This document shows positions 8,762 to 17,359 of a stretch of DNA of 64,000 bases, in pieces. Origin of the DNA: JACIYW01 sp014359745 (GTDB lineage Bacteria > Pseudomonadota > Alphaproteobacteria > Rhodobacterales > Rhodobacteraceae); contig JBNPWE010000004.1 of assembly GCA_050433985.1 (NCBI GenBank), forward strand, positions 1-64,000. The letters run 5' to 3'. The notes below the pieces were generated by a model. It did not search any database. It was not told where the DNA came from and worked only from the letters and a program-made list of their open reading frames with translations. How positions within the stretch are numbered: the stretch's first letter is position 1; every line of letters begins with the position of its first letter. The translations under genes and the position numbers were made by a program.

Positions 8762-8852
8762 GTGCCCGGTCGGCGCGCAAGCGTCAATGGGATTCTGTCC
8801 CCGAAACCGGCGGCCATCGGGGCGCGCCCCGCGCCGGGCCGCCGATATACGG

Positions 8853-9536
8853 TCAGTCGATATGATGAAACCGCGACACCGCGCCGGAATTGTCGAAAAA
8901 GGCCACCCGCTCGGGGGCGTCGAGGCTGGGAAGGCGGGCGACGACCTCGGCCAGCACCACCTCGGTGATGAAGGGCAGATCGAAGCTGCGCGCCTCGGCC
9001 AGCGGCACCCATTGCAGGTGGTTCAGCTCATCCGAGGCCTGCGAGAAATCGTCCGGATCCCCGGCCAGGCTGGAGGCATCGGCCAGCAGGAACCGCGCGT
9101 CAAAGCGACGCGGCCGCCCCGGCGGGGTGATGGCGCGAAACACAAAGCGCAGGCCGTCGGCGGCAGGCACCAGGCCGCGTTCGGCGAACGCCTCCCAGCC
9201 TGCGGCGGGTTGCCAGTGGCCGGGGCGGGCCAGCGCCAGGCCGGTTTCTTCCCACAATTCGCGAATGGCGGCGGCGGCGATCGCACCTGCCATCGGCCCG
9301 ATACGAGTGTCGCAGGGGGCGGGCAGGGGATGGGCCAGCACCATATCGTGGTCGCCCCGATCCACGGCGCCGCCGGGAAAGACGAATTTGCCGGGCATGA
9401 ACGCCGCCGATTTGCCGCGCTGCCCCATCAGAACCGAAGGGGTAGGCCCGGCGGCATCACGCACCACAAGGATGGTAGCGGCATCGCGGATCGCCGACTT
9501 GTCGGGGGATGCGGGCGCGGGGTCAGGCCGTGTCAT
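8853..9536 (-). CDS. Nudix hydrolase (NUDT19/CoA-type)
   Basis: A 227-residue Nudix-fold hydrolase, a family that cleaves nucleoside diphosphates linked to another moiety. FVFPGGAVDRGDHD is followed after an insertion by the helix AAIRELWEETGL, giving the G...REL.EETG core of the Nudix box. The insertion between the GG and the REL helix is typical of the NUDT7/NUDT19 group, which often acts on coenzyme A derivatives. The substrate is not determinable here. It overlaps the DUF983 gene by 14 bases, so the two are likely co-translated. Confidence 0.8.
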   Translation of the reverse strand: MTRPDPAPASPDKSAIRDAATILVVRDAAGPTPSVLMGQRGKSAAFMPGKFVFPGGAVDRGDHDMVLAHPLPAPCDTRIGPMAGAIAAAAIRELWEETGLALARPGHWQPAAGWEAFAERGLVPAADGLRFVFRAITPPGRPRRFDARFLLADASSLAGDPDDFSQASDELNHLQWVPLAEARSFDLPFITEVVLAEVVARLPSLDAPERVAFFDNSGAVSRFHHID

Positions 9537-9915
9537 TGCCGAATCCGTGCATGCGCCGCGACCATTGTATCCCGATCAGTGCACCCTTTATGCGGGGCAG
9601 CAAAAACAGCGACAGCGCCACCGATCCCACCGAAAAGATGCTGGCAAGCACCAGCGGATCGGGTCGGAAGGCGACAAACGCCCACAGCAGCAGCGGCCCC
9701 AGAACATGGCCCACGATCAGGATGGTCAGATAGGCCGGCCCGTCATCGGCGCGGTGGTGATACAAGGCCTCGCCGCAGACCGGGCATGTATCGCGCACCG
9801 ACAGATATCCACGCAGGATCGGCCCCGATCCGCATGACGGGCACCGCCGCCGCCAACCACGCAGCATCGCGGGCCGCATCGGGCGTTCTGTCTGGGTTGG
9901 TTCGGTCTGGTTCAT
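9523..9915 (-). CDS. DUF983 zinc-ribbon membrane protein
   Basis: A 130-residue protein with an N-terminal four-cysteine knuckle, CPSCGSG followed by CPVCGE, likely a zinc ribbon. Two membrane segments follow (about 70-90 and 97-116). RPAMLRGWRRRCPSCG is the typical DUF983 opening. I chose ATG 9915 (MNQTEP); the longer frame to 9945 has no better ribosome site. It is the first gene of the run DUF983-Nudix-DUF952-pyrD. The function is unknown. Confidence 0.78.
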   Translation of the reverse strand: MNQTEPTQTERPMRPAMLRGWRRRCPSCGSGPILRGYLSVRDTCPVCGEALYHHRADDGPAYLTILIVGHVLGPLLLWAFVAFRPDPLVLASIFSVGSVALSLFLLPRIKGALIGIQWSRRMHGFGNDTA

Positions 9916-10146
9916 GGCGGCCCCGCGTTCCCTGCACCTATACATATATCACCTCCACACGGTTGCGAAAGGGCGGTGACGGCCTTGCGTCCTGATGTCG
10001 CAAGCTCCCGCCCGACCGACAGCCAAGTTTTTTGCACCCGGTGCGACGGAACCGCCGACCTGCCGCGTTTGCTATTCAGACACGGGTGCCAGCATCCTGT
10101 CGCAAGATGAACCCCGGTAAAGGCACCGGGACATGTATGGAGAGAG

Positions 10147-10854
10147 ATGATGAAAACGACGCATAAGGTAACGCTCGCCACGGTTCTTGGTCTTGGGCTT
10201 GCGGGTATGACGCTGCCGGTTGGCGCGTTCGCGCAGGGCATGGGCATGCAAGGCGATCGCGATGGCCACCGTGACGGCGGTTATCACGGCGGTTATCATG
10301 ACGGCGGGCACGGCTTCATGCACGGCGACCGCGATGGCGGTCATCATGACGGCGGCTATCATGACGGCGGGCGCGGCTTCATGAGGGGCGATCGCGGCGG
10401 GTTCGATTTCGGCGCGCTTGATACCGACGGCGACGGTCGCATCACCACCGAAGAAATGGCCGAGCGGCGCGCGGCGGCGATCCAGGGGATCGATGCTGAC
10501 GCCGATGGATTGTTAAGCGCGGATGAAATCGCTGCCTTCCAGGTCCGCAAGGCCGAAGAACGCGCCAACGCGCGCGCGGCCCGGATGGTCGAGACGCTCG
10601 ACAGCGACGGCGACGGCAAGATCAGTGCCGCCGAAATGATGATGGCCCATTCCGGCGGATCTCCGCGCATGTTCGATCGGCTTGACGCCAACAAGGATGG
10701 CGCGATCACCCAGGAAGAAATCGACCAGCGCCGCGCCGAACGTGACGAATGGCGCGAAAGGCGCGGTGATCGTGACGGTGATCGCGGCTGGGGCCATCGC
10801 GGGCAACGGGGCGGCGGCCAGAGCGAAGGTGCCACGCCCGACGCAGGTAAGTAA
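10147..10854 (+). CDS. Periplasmic EF-hand protein with His/Asp/Gly-rich N-terminus
   Basis: A 235-residue exported protein. The signal peptide covers about residues 1-30 (cleavage near FAQ). Next comes a low-complexity region at 36-84 with repeated DRDG and YHDGG units, likely metal-binding. Four canonical EF-hand loops follow: D92-E103 (DTDGDGRITTEE), D116-E127, D152-E163 (DSDGDGKISAAE) and D180-E191. The tail is Arg/Asp/Gly-rich. A calcium-buffering or calcium-sensing role is family inference. It is followed by a strong terminator and then by an ECF sigma gene whose downstream partner is a periplasmic metal-sensor-like protein. Two ATGs at 10147 and 10150 are equivalent; GGAGAGAG lies upstream. 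Confidence 0.85.
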   Translation: MMKTTHKVTLATVLGLGLAGMTLPVGAFAQGMGMQGDRDGHRDGGYHGGYHDGGHGFMHGDRDGGHHDGGYHDGGRGFMRGDRGGFDFGALDTDGDGRITTEEMAERRAAAIQGIDADADGLLSADEIAAFQVRKAEERANARAARMVETLDSDGDGKISAAEMMMAHSGGSPRMFDRLDANKDGAITQEEIDQRRAERDEWRERRGDRDGDRGWGHRGQRGGGQSEGATPDAGK

Positions 10855-10863
10855 CCAGTAACA

Positions 10864-10894
10864 CACCGCCTTCGGGCCCGTCCCGAAGGCGGTG
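10864..10894 (+). terminator. Strong terminator hairpin after the EF-hand gene
   Basis: CACCGCCTTCGGG pairs perfectly with CCCGAAGGCGGTG (13 bp, 5-base loop) 10 bases after the stop codon. Downstream is ATTGCCCCTTTCC, so the U-tract is poor but the stem is very stable. It separates this gene from the sigma factor, which starts 40 bases further on. Confidence 0.75.
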
Positions 10895-10933
10895 ATTGCC
10901 CCTTTCCGGTTTTCACGTTACGCCGCAGGCACG

Positions 10934-11521
10934 ATGGATATGCCCTACGACGCCACCGACACGCCGGAAGAGGTCTTGCTCGCACGCTATGCCCGGGGGG
11001 ATGCGCTGGCGGCGCGGATATTGTCGGAACGTCTGGTGCCGCGCGCCTTGGGCTTTGCCGCAAGGATGCTGCGCGACCAGGCCGAGGCAGAGGATGTGAC
11101 GCAAGAGGCGATGCTGCGGCTTTGGCGCATGGCGCCCGACTGGCGCAGCGGCGAGGCGCAGGTGGGCACCTGGCTTTACCGGGTCGTGGCAAACCTGTGC
11201 ACCGACCGGTTGCGCCGCCGCAAAACGGTGCCCATAGATACGGTGCCCGACCCCCAGGACGGGGCGCCGGGGCCCGTGGCGGGGCTGATCGCGGGCGAAC
11301 GGGCGGCGGCGCTGGATGCGGCGCTCGCCGATCTTCCCGAACGGCAGCGTCAGGCGGTGGTGTTGCGCCATCTCGAAGGGCTGAGCAACCCCGAGATAGC
11401 CGCCGTGATGGATGTCGGGGTTGAAGCGGTCGAAAGTCTGACCGCGCGGGGCAAAAGGGCGCTGACGGCACGTCTGGCCGGGCGGCGCGCGGATTTGGGG
11501 TATGAAGATGAACCGGGATGA
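10934..11521 (+). CDS. ECF-type RNA polymerase sigma factor
   Basis: A 195-residue sigma factor with only regions 2 and 4. Region 2 is at about 25-95 (DQAEAEDVTQEAMLRLWR, then VGTWLYRVVANLCTDRLRRRK). Region 4 is at about 130-180 (LPERQRQAVVLRHLEGLSNPEIA). ECF factors normally answer envelope or metal stress through an anti-sigma factor. The next two genes overlap or abut it and encode a single-pass membrane protein and a periplasmic HMS-like protein, an arrangement reminiscent of CnrYXH. I chose the ATG at 10934 (MDMPYDATD); an in-frame ATG at 10892 lies inside the upstream terminator. Confidence 0.85.
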   Translation: MDMPYDATDTPEEVLLARYARGDALAARILSERLVPRALGFAARMLRDQAEAEDVTQEAMLRLWRMAPDWRSGEAQVGTWLYRVVANLCTDRLRRRKTVPIDTVPDPQDGAPGPVAGLIAGERAAALDAALADLPERQRQAVVLRHLEGLSNPEIAAVMDVGVEAVESLTARGKRALTARLAGRRADLGYEDEPG

Positions 11522-11909
11522 TGACCACACCCATGACGATGACGCGGCGCTGGCGATGTTTCTGGCCGCCGGGCGCGCGGCGCGACCCGATCCCTCCGAG
11601 GATCTGATGGCGCGGATCGTGGCCGATGCGCTGGCCGAAATGCCCGCACCCCGGCCCCTATCCCGGCCCGCACCGGCGGCGCCCCCCAGGCGCGGTGTGC
11701 GGGCGCGGATCGCGGCGTTGACGGGCGGCTGGGGCAACCTGGGCGGTCTGGTGGCGGCAACGCTTGTCGGGGTCTGGATCGGCTTTGCCGCCCCCGGCCC
11801 GCTGGCCGCCCTGTCGGCCGGGGTTCTGGGCACGGCGCAGACATCGGCGGAGTCCGTCGATCTGGTGGACCTGTTGCCTGACTTCGACGATTTCCTGACG
11901 GAGGGTTGA
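11502..11909 (+). CDS. Small single-pass membrane protein, possible anti-sigma factor
   Basis: A 135-residue protein overlapping the end of the ECF sigma gene by 20 bases. Its acidic, histidine-containing N-terminus (DDDHTHDDDAALAMFLAAGRA) precedes a Pro/Arg-rich linker. One hydrophobic segment follows at about residues 78-102, then a short acidic tail (VDLVDLLPDFDDFL). The topology, cytoplasmic head and one membrane span, and its position suggest a cognate anti-sigma factor. No zinc-anti-sigma HxxxCxxC motif is present. An ATG at 11508 is an alternative start. The function is inferred from context. Confidence 0.55.
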   Translation: MKMNRDDDHTHDDDAALAMFLAAGRAARPDPSEDLMARIVADALAEMPAPRPLSRPAPAAPPRRGVRARIAALTGGWGNLGGLVAATLVGVWIGFAAPGPLAALSAGVLGTAQTSAESVDLVDLLPDFDDFLTEG

Positions 11910-11911
11910 GC

Positions 11912-12451
11912 ATGGACGAGAACGTGGCGGCGGATCGAACCCCTTCCAGGGGCCTGCGCCGGGCGCTTTATGTCTCGGTCGCGGTCAACCTGTTGGTGGT
12001 CGGGGCGGTTGTGGGCCTGCTGGCGGCGCACGGGCTGCGCGAGGGGTACGCTCATGGCGACCGGGGCGTGGGCTTTGGCCGCTATACGCAGGCGCTGTCG
12101 CCCCAGGACAGGGCCGCGCTGCGCGATGCCTATCAAGGGCAGATGCATGACATGATGCGCCAGGGCGCGGGCGGCGCGGAATATGACGATCCGCGCGCCC
12201 TTTTTCACGCCGAACGCGCCGGTATCGTGGCCGCCCTGCGCGCCGATCCCTTTGATCCCGCGGCGGTACAGGCGCTGTTCGACCGGCAAAAGATGCGCAT
12301 GACAGCGGCTATCGCGCTGGGGCAATCGCTGCTGTTGCAGCGCATCAGTGCCATGTCGCCCCAGGAACGGGCGGTCTTTGCCGACCGGGTCGAGGCCGGG
12401 CCGCAGAAAGACACGCGCCACGGGCGTGACCGCCAGCGGGACGGTCGCTGA
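11912..12451 (+). CDS. Periplasmic heavy-metal sensor-like (Spy/CnrX-type) protein
   Basis: A 179-residue protein with an N-terminal membrane anchor at about residues 18-40 (ALYVSVAVNLLVVGAVVGLL) and a helical periplasmic domain. It has the SPQDRAALRDAYQ, RAGIVAALRADPFDPAAV and LLQRISAMSPQERAVFADR repeats of the heavy-metal-resistance/CpxP-Spy-like family. GGAGGG lies 9 bases before the ATG at 11912. It is the third gene of the sigma operon. In CnrX-type systems such a protein binds metal and controls the sigma/anti-sigma pair; that role is by analogy. Confidence 0.75.
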   Translation: MDENVAADRTPSRGLRRALYVSVAVNLLVVGAVVGLLAAHGLREGYAHGDRGVGFGRYTQALSPQDRAALRDAYQGQMHDMMRQGAGGAEYDDPRALFHAERAGIVAALRADPFDPAAVQALFDRQKMRMTAAIALGQSLLLQRISAMSPQERAVFADRVEAGPQKDTRHGRDRQRDGR

Positions 12452-12854
12452 GGCACGCGGGCCAGGGGCGGTTCCACGGGCCGGGTTCCAAGGGCCGGGC
12501 GCAGGCGCCAAGCCAAAGGTTCCCAGCGCCGGGTTCCCGCCCCCTTTCAGCGCATGTTGCACTCCAATCCGGCCCGCGGCTTGACCGCACCAGAAAACCA
12601 TCGCTCATTTCATCTTGGAAAAAATACGCACTTTCCGCCCCTGCCGCCCGCGCGCCGATCACGGGGCGGAACCACGCGCCGGAAACCCGCCCTGATAGCC
12701 CCCGTTCCTCGGTTTCCGGCGCCTTTCCTGGCCCCGACCCCGCCGGTTCCACCCCCGGTCCTCTGGCCCCGACCCCGCCTTTTCTACCTCCGGCCCTGTG
12801 ACAACCGCCCCTTCTCCAGCGCCTCCTGCCGCCCCGTCCCCTGCCGCGCCAACC
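12452..12854. other. Gene-free GC-rich spacer with short repeats
   Basis: This 400-base gap between convergent genes holds no credible ORF. Several GGTTCC/GGGCCGGG words recur at 12470-12545. A 17-base direct repeat, CTGGCCCCGACCCCGCC, lies at 12728-12744 and 12763-12779 (period 35). A minus-strand copy of the GAGTATTTTT repeat is at 12601-12628. Confidence 0.6.
12601..12628 (-). repeat. Dispersed intergenic repeat, GAGTATTTTT family, copy 2
   Basis: Read on the minus strand it gives GCGTATTTTTTCCAAGATGA then AATGAGCGA. This is nearly identical to the start of the copy at 51275. Confidence 0.75.
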
Positions 12855-14276
12855 TCAGGCCGCGCAACTGCTTGTCGTGACCTGATCGCGCCCGCGTGCC
12901 TTGGCGCACAAAAGCGCGCGATCGGCGCGCTCTACGGCGCTGCGCCCGGCTTCGGCGGGGGTAGCGAAATTCCCCGACGGCACCTTGCCCGGCGGCAAGG
13001 TCTTGATCCCGCCCGGCCTTTCCAGCGCCAGACCGATAGAGATCGTGACCGAAAGCGTGCCACCCCTGGGCAGCGCGATCGGCGCGGCCCTGACCGCGAC
13101 GCACAGGCGTTCGGCAACCTGTTGCGCGCCCTCGGGCGTGGCATCGGGCAGCACCACCAGAAATTCCTCGCCCCCGATGCGGGCGATCAGATCCACGGCG
13201 CGCAATTCGCGCCGCAGCCGCAGCGCGACCTCGGCCAGCACATGGTCGCCCACAAGATGGCCGTGCAGATCATTGACCGATTTGAACCGGTCGATATCAA
13301 GAAGCAGCACCGCATAGGCGCTGCCCGCCTTGCGGGCCCGTTCGGCGATGCGGGCCAGTTGCGGAATGGCATAATGGCGGTTGTGCAGCCCGGTCAACGG
13401 ATCCTGGGTGGCTAGGCGCAACTGATCGTGCAGGCGCGCCCGGTTCTGGTCGGCCGTCTGTTTGCGGCGCATCTGCGCGCGCAGGCGCAGCGCGACTTCC
13501 CCGGCGGTGGCATCGGTTGGCAAAAGATCATCCGCGCCCAGATCAAGGCCCATCGCGGCGGCGTCGCGGTTCTTGGTATCGATCACCAGACAGATCGCCG
13601 CGTGATGCGAACCGGGGCGGCTGCGCAGATCCGACATCAGGCGCATGCCATCGCCGGGGCCGTGCAGGGCGGCGGCGATCACATAGATATCGGGGGCCGC
13701 GCCGCTGCTGGCGGCGGCGAGGGCCGCCTCGCGGGTCAGGATGATCATCCGGTCGGGCAACAGCGGCGCAAGGCGCGCCTGCCAGTCGCGCGCCTCATCC
13801 CCGTTGCGGGCGATCAGGGCGATGATGCCGGGCCGGTCGAACGTGGCGCCGGGTTCGGCCATCGCCCGCGCCGCCGGATCATCGCCGCGCAGTTCCTGCG
13901 CCTGTTCGCGGGCACGCAGAAGGCCGCGCACACGGGCCAGCAATATCTGGTCGTCAAAGGGTTTGGGCACCACATCGTCGGCCCCGGCCCGAAGGGCGGC
14001 GATGCGCGCCTGCGCGTCGGTCTGGGCGGAAATCACGATCACCGGCAGATCGCGCGTGGCGGGATCGGCGCGCAGCCGGTTCAGCACCGCCAGCCCGGTC
14101 ATATCGGGCAGGCACAGATCCAGCAGCACCAGATCGGGCTTTTCCTGCGCCACCATGCGCAGCGCGCTCGCCCCGTCCGCCGCCTGCACCGTTGCATAGC
14201 AGGCCGCCGCAAGCTTGACCTTGAGCAAGATCCGGTTCGTGGCGATGTCATCCACGATCAGGAGCTTTCTTGCCAT
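12855..14276 (-). CDS. pleD: PleD-like response regulator diguanylate cyclase (REC-REC-GGDEF)
   Basis: A 473-residue protein that makes cyclic-di-GMP. The first receiver domain (1-120) has the DD pair at 9-10, phospho-acceptor D53 and the KPF lysine. A second receiver-like domain (about 150-280) lacks an aspartate at the expected position (PDIYVIAAALHG), so it is an adaptor, as in Caulobacter PleD. The GGDEF domain carries GGEEF, and an RAVD five residues before it is the RxxD inhibitory site for product feedback. The start is ATG 14276. The next gene upstream, on the opposite strand, is DUF3572. Confidence 0.9.
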   Translation of the reverse strand: MARKLLIVDDIATNRILLKVKLAAACYATVQAADGASALRMVAQEKPDLVLLDLCLPDMTGLAVLNRLRADPATRDLPVIVISAQTDAQARIAALRAGADDVVPKPFDDQILLARVRGLLRAREQAQELRGDDPAARAMAEPGATFDRPGIIALIARNGDEARDWQARLAPLLPDRMIILTREAALAAASSGAAPDIYVIAAALHGPGDGMRLMSDLRSRPGSHHAAICLVIDTKNRDAAAMGLDLGADDLLPTDATAGEVALRLRAQMRRKQTADQNRARLHDQLRLATQDPLTGLHNRHYAIPQLARIAERARKAGSAYAVLLLDIDRFKSVNDLHGHLVGDHVLAEVALRLRRELRAVDLIARIGGEEFLVVLPDATPEGAQQVAERLCVAVRAAPIALPRGGTLSVTISIGLALERPGGIKTLPPGKVPSGNFATPAEAGRSAVERADRALLCAKARGRDQVTTSSCAA

Positions 14277-14402
14277 CGTCCTTGTCCTTTTCGGGTGAAG
14301 TCGCATCAGGTGTGGCATCAGGCGTGGCGGGTGGTTGGCAGGTTTCATTCTGGCGGTATATTGGTTAAGAAATCCTTTCCGAAACCACAGGCAGGCCGAT
14401 CC

Positions 14403-14687
14403 ATGACCCTTTCCGCCCAGAAGGCCGAGATCACAGCCCTGCGGGCCCTGGGCTGGCTGATCGCCAATGACGATCTGCGCGACGTGTTTCTGGGGGCAAG
14501 CGGCGCGGCCGCGCAGGATCTGCGCGCGCGGGCGCAGGAACCGGAATTCCTGGCCTCGGTTCTGGATTTCCTGCTGATGGATGATGCCTGGATCATCGGC
14601 TTTTGCGATGCCGAAGGCCTGGGCTATGACGTGGTCGCCACCGCCCGCGCCGCCCTTCCGGGGGGCGCGCAATTGCACTGGACCTGA
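14403..14687 (+). CDS. DUF3572 family protein
   Basis: A 94-residue soluble alphaproteobacterial protein, with ALRALGWLIANDDL and FLLMDDAWIIGFCDAEG as its conserved blocks. No function is known. It is divergent from the pleD-like gene, a neighbourhood that recurs in my memory for this family. Its stop codon lies inside a tandem 16-base duplication (GCACTGGACCTGAGCA at 14675 and 14691). Confidence 0.8.
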   Translation: MTLSAQKAEITALRALGWLIANDDLRDVFLGASGAAAQDLRARAQEPEFLASVLDFLLMDDAWIIGFCDAEGLGYDVVATARAALPGGAQLHWT

Positions 14688-14727
14688 GCAGCACTGGACC
14701 TGAGCCGCGCCAATCAGAACCGTTCTC

Positions 14728-15183
14728 TCAGAACTGGCCCAGCCCCTTGTCCTCGCCCTCGCGCAGGCGCGCCAGTATCCGGCCAAGATCCGCGTCCTCG
14801 CCCGGATCGAGTTTTTCCAGGAAATGGCGGCTGTTTTCCTCGGCGACCGGGGTCGCCGCCTCCAGCAGGGCGATGCCCGCCGGGGTCGCCTCGACGCAGG
14901 TGGTGCGGCGGTCGGGTTCGCCATTGCGCCGCGCGATCCAGCCCTGACCCTCCATCTGGCGCAAGGCGCGCGAACAGGCGGTCCGGTCCACCCCGATGAA
15001 TTCGGCGATATCGGAAGGCTGGGCGATCCCCTCGTTGCGCACCGCAAGCAGGATACACCAGGCGATGCGGGTCAGACCAAGCGCGCGCAATCCGTCATCC
15101 AGCCGCCGTTCCTGCAACCGCGAGGTCAGGGTCAACTGATACATGATCGAGGCGTGAAGCCGGTAAGGCTGGGAACAGGACAT
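14728..15183 (-). CDS. MarR family transcriptional regulator
   Basis: A 151-residue winged-helix regulator. The N-terminal helix includes ASIMYQLTLTSRLQERRLDD. The recognition region is DIAEFIGVDRTACSRALRQMEGQGWI, followed by the wing RRNGEPDRRTTCVEATPAG. MarR proteins usually repress a neighbouring gene and are released by a small ligand. The divergent neighbour is the HAD hydrolase, 164 bases away. The ATG at 15183 gives the normal family length; the longer frame to 15288 has an unlikely Arg/Pro-rich leader. Confidence 0.85.
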   Translation of the reverse strand: MSCSQPYRLHASIMYQLTLTSRLQERRLDDGLRALGLTRIAWCILLAVRNEGIAQPSDIAEFIGVDRTACSRALRQMEGQGWIARRNGEPDRRTTCVEATPAGIALLEAATPVAEENSRHFLEKLDPGEDADLGRILARLREGEDKGLGQF

Positions 15184-15347
15184 CGCGCGAATTTCAGCGA
15201 TCCGGCGGCGGGTGTCAATGACACCCATGCGCGCCGGAACGGGCGCGCCCATGCGCGCGGGACTCGGCCGAAATCCGGGGTCGCGCAAGAGTTGTATTGC
15301 AATTCAACGCCCGGTCTTGCACGATATGCCCGCATCTGGGGAAAACC

Positions 15348-16187
15348 ATGACAGAAATTGCCGGCATCCTGTTCGACAAGGATGGAACCTTGTTCGATTT
15401 CCATGCCACCTGGGCAGGCTGGGCATCATCGCTGCTGCTGGATCTGGCGGGCGACGATGCCGACCGGGCCACCGTGCTGGGCCGGGCCGTGGGCTATGAC
15501 ATGACCACCCGGTCCTTCGCGCGCGACAGCGTGGCGATCGCGGGCACGCCCGAGGATATCGGCACCGCGCTGCTGACGCATCTTCCGGGGGCCTCGCCGG
15601 CGGGGCTGGTGGCGCGGATGAACACGCTTGCGGCAACGGCGCACATGATCCCCGTGGCGCCGCTGGCGCCGTTGATGACCCAGTTGCGCGACAGGGCGCT
15701 GCGCATCGGCCTTGCCACCAATGATGCCGAGGCGGCGGCGCGATCGCATCTTGCCGCCGCCGGGATCGAGGCGCTCTTTGATTTTGTCGCGGGCTATGAC
15801 AGCGGCTTCGGCACCAAGCCCGGTCCGGGGATGTTGCTGGCCTATGCCGAACGCTGCGGCCTGGCGCCGGGGCAGGTGGTCATGGTGGGCGACAGCCGCC
15901 ACGATCTGCTGGCGGGCCGCGCGGCGGGGATGCGCACGGTGGCGGTGCTCACCGGTCTCGCCCTGCACGAGGATCTGGCGCCGCTGGCCGATGCGGTCCT
16001 GCCCGATATCGCCCATCTGCCGGCCTGGCTCGACCGGATTGCCGGTGCCCGGTCAGGCCCCCAACCATCCGCGCCGCTCTTTGTACATGCGCGGGCGCCC
16101 GCCGCCGATATCGGCGGGACCGCGGCGGTCCGTCGCGGGACAGAGGCCGCGGGCGACACGAGGTCGCGCGATCTGATGCCGGGTTAG
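15348..16187 (+). CDS. HAD-superfamily hydrolase (phosphoglycolate phosphatase-like)
   Basis: A 279-residue HAD phosphatase with all core motifs. DKDGT has the nucleophile D10 and acid D12. The motif II region is IGLATNDAEAAARSH, and motif III/IV is VMVGDSRHDLLAGRAAG. The cap is helical and inserted after motif I, as in Gph-type enzymes. After the normal fold (ending near residue 230 at PAWLDRIAG), an extra 48-residue Ala/Arg/Pro tail has no family counterpart and may be read-through into former intergenic DNA. The ATG at 15348 was chosen for family length. The substrate is unknown. Confidence 0.82.
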   Translation: MTEIAGILFDKDGTLFDFHATWAGWASSLLLDLAGDDADRATVLGRAVGYDMTTRSFARDSVAIAGTPEDIGTALLTHLPGASPAGLVARMNTLAATAHMIPVAPLAPLMTQLRDRALRIGLATNDAEAAARSHLAAAGIEALFDFVAGYDSGFGTKPGPGMLLAYAERCGLAPGQVVMVGDSRHDLLAGRAAGMRTVAVLTGLALHEDLAPLADAVLPDIAHLPAWLDRIAGARSGPQPSAPLFVHARAPAADIGGTAAVRRGTEAAGDTRSRDLMPG

Positions 16188-16264
16188 GGCGGGTTTCACC
16201 CGTTGGGGTCATCGCCTTGAGCGACGCGCGCACGGCGGGCGGGGGAACGGCGGGCGGGGGATTC

Positions 16265-16314
16265 GAGTATTTTTTTCGAGAGGATGGGAAATAGGGTTTT
16301 GTTGCGCGGTCAAG
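16265..16314 (+). repeat. Dispersed intergenic repeat, GAGTATTTTT family, copy 3
   Basis: GAGTATTTTTTTCGAGAGGA is followed by TGGGAAATAGGGTTTTGTTG and CGCGGTCAAG. It lies between the convergent HAD and acr3 genes. The CGAGAGGATGGGAAA variant is shared with copy 5 (23529). Confidence 0.75.
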
Positions 16315-16342
16315 GGGCGGGCCTGATCGCGGGCATCCCGCG

Positions 16343-17359
16343 TCAGGCGGCATCGGCGAAGTGGGCGCGGGTGCGGTTGGCAAAGGCCACCAGCGTCAGC
16401 ATCACCGGCACCTCGACCAGCACACCCACCACCGTCGCCAAGGCCGCGCCAGACCCCAGGCCGAACAGGCTGATCGCCACGGCCACCGCCAGTTCGAAGA
16501 AGTTCGACGTCCCGATCAGCGCACAGGGCGCGGCCACCCGGTGCGGCACCTTCAGCATCCACGCAGCCGCGTAGGCAAGCGCGAAAATCCCGTAGCTCTG
16601 GATCAGGATCGGCACCGCGATCAGGGCGATGATCAACGGCCGGTCAACAATGGCCTGCCCCTGAAGGCCAAAGAGAATCGCAACCGTCACGATCAGCCCG
16701 ACAACCGACCAGGGCTTGGCCCGCGCCCGGAACGCCGCGATCGCCTTGGCACCGCCCAGCATCCGCCGGGTGATCAGCCCCGCCAGCAGCGGCAGCACCA
16801 CATAAAGCACGACCGAAAGCACCAGCGTCTGCCAGGGCACCGCAATCTCGGTGACGCCCAGAAGGAACGCCACGATCGGGGCAAAGGCCACCACCATGAT
16901 CAGGTCGTTCACCGACACCTGCACCAGCGTATAATTCTCGTCGCCCCCAGTCAGCTGCGACCACACGAACACCATCGCCGTGCAGGGCGCCGCCCCCAAC
17001 AGGATCAGCCCGGCGATATATTGCCGCGCATCCTCGGGGGCGATCAGGGGCGCGAACACGACGTCAAAGAACACCACCGCAAGCAGCGCCATGGTGAACG
17101 GCTTGATCAGCCAGTTGACGGCCAGGGTGATCAGCAATCCGCGCGGCTGCCGGGCCACATCGCGCAGCGATCCCGGATCGACACCGACCATCATCGGATA
17201 GACCATCGCCCAGATCAGCACCGCCACCACCAGGTTGACACTGGCCACCTCTGCCGCCGCCACCGCGCCCACCAGCCCCGGCGCCACCATCCCCAGCGCC
17301 AGGCCCGCAACCATCGCCGTCCCAACCCAGACCGACAGCCAGCGTTCGAACATCCCCAT
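16343..17359 (-). CDS. acr3: ACR3 family arsenite efflux transporter
   Basis: A 338-residue transporter with about ten membrane segments, exporting As(III) (and sometimes Sb(III)) across the inner membrane. The conserved cysteine in the fourth span is C126 in LLGAAPCTAMVF. The conserved glutamate of the last span lies in LVEVPVMLTLVAF. The N-terminus MGMFERWLSVWVG is typical. It starts in the TGATG that overlaps the arsR stop, so the two are co-translated. No arsenate reductase gene is adjacent. Confidence 0.93.
   Translation of the reverse strand: MGMFERWLSVWVGTAMVAGLALGMVAPGLVGAVAAAEVASVNLVVAVLIWAMVYPMMVGVDPGSLRDVARQPRGLLITLAVNWLIKPFTMALLAVVFFDVVFAPLIAPEDARQYIAGLILLGAAPCTAMVFVWSQLTGGDENYTLVQVSVNDLIMVVAFAPIVAFLLGVTEIAVPWQTLVLSVVLYVVLPLLAGLITRRMLGGAKAIAAFRARAKPWSVVGLIVTVAILFGLQGQAIVDRPLIIALIAVPILIQSYGIFALAYAAAWMLKVPHRVAAPCALIGTSNFFELAVAVAISLFGLGSGAALATVVGVLVEVPVMLTLVAFANRTRAHFADAA

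Noticed and set aside
10048..10076. ECF-type promoter GGAACC-N17 before the EF-hand gene
   Set aside because: The -35-like word fits, but the -10 (GCTATT) is poor, and such words are common at this GC content.
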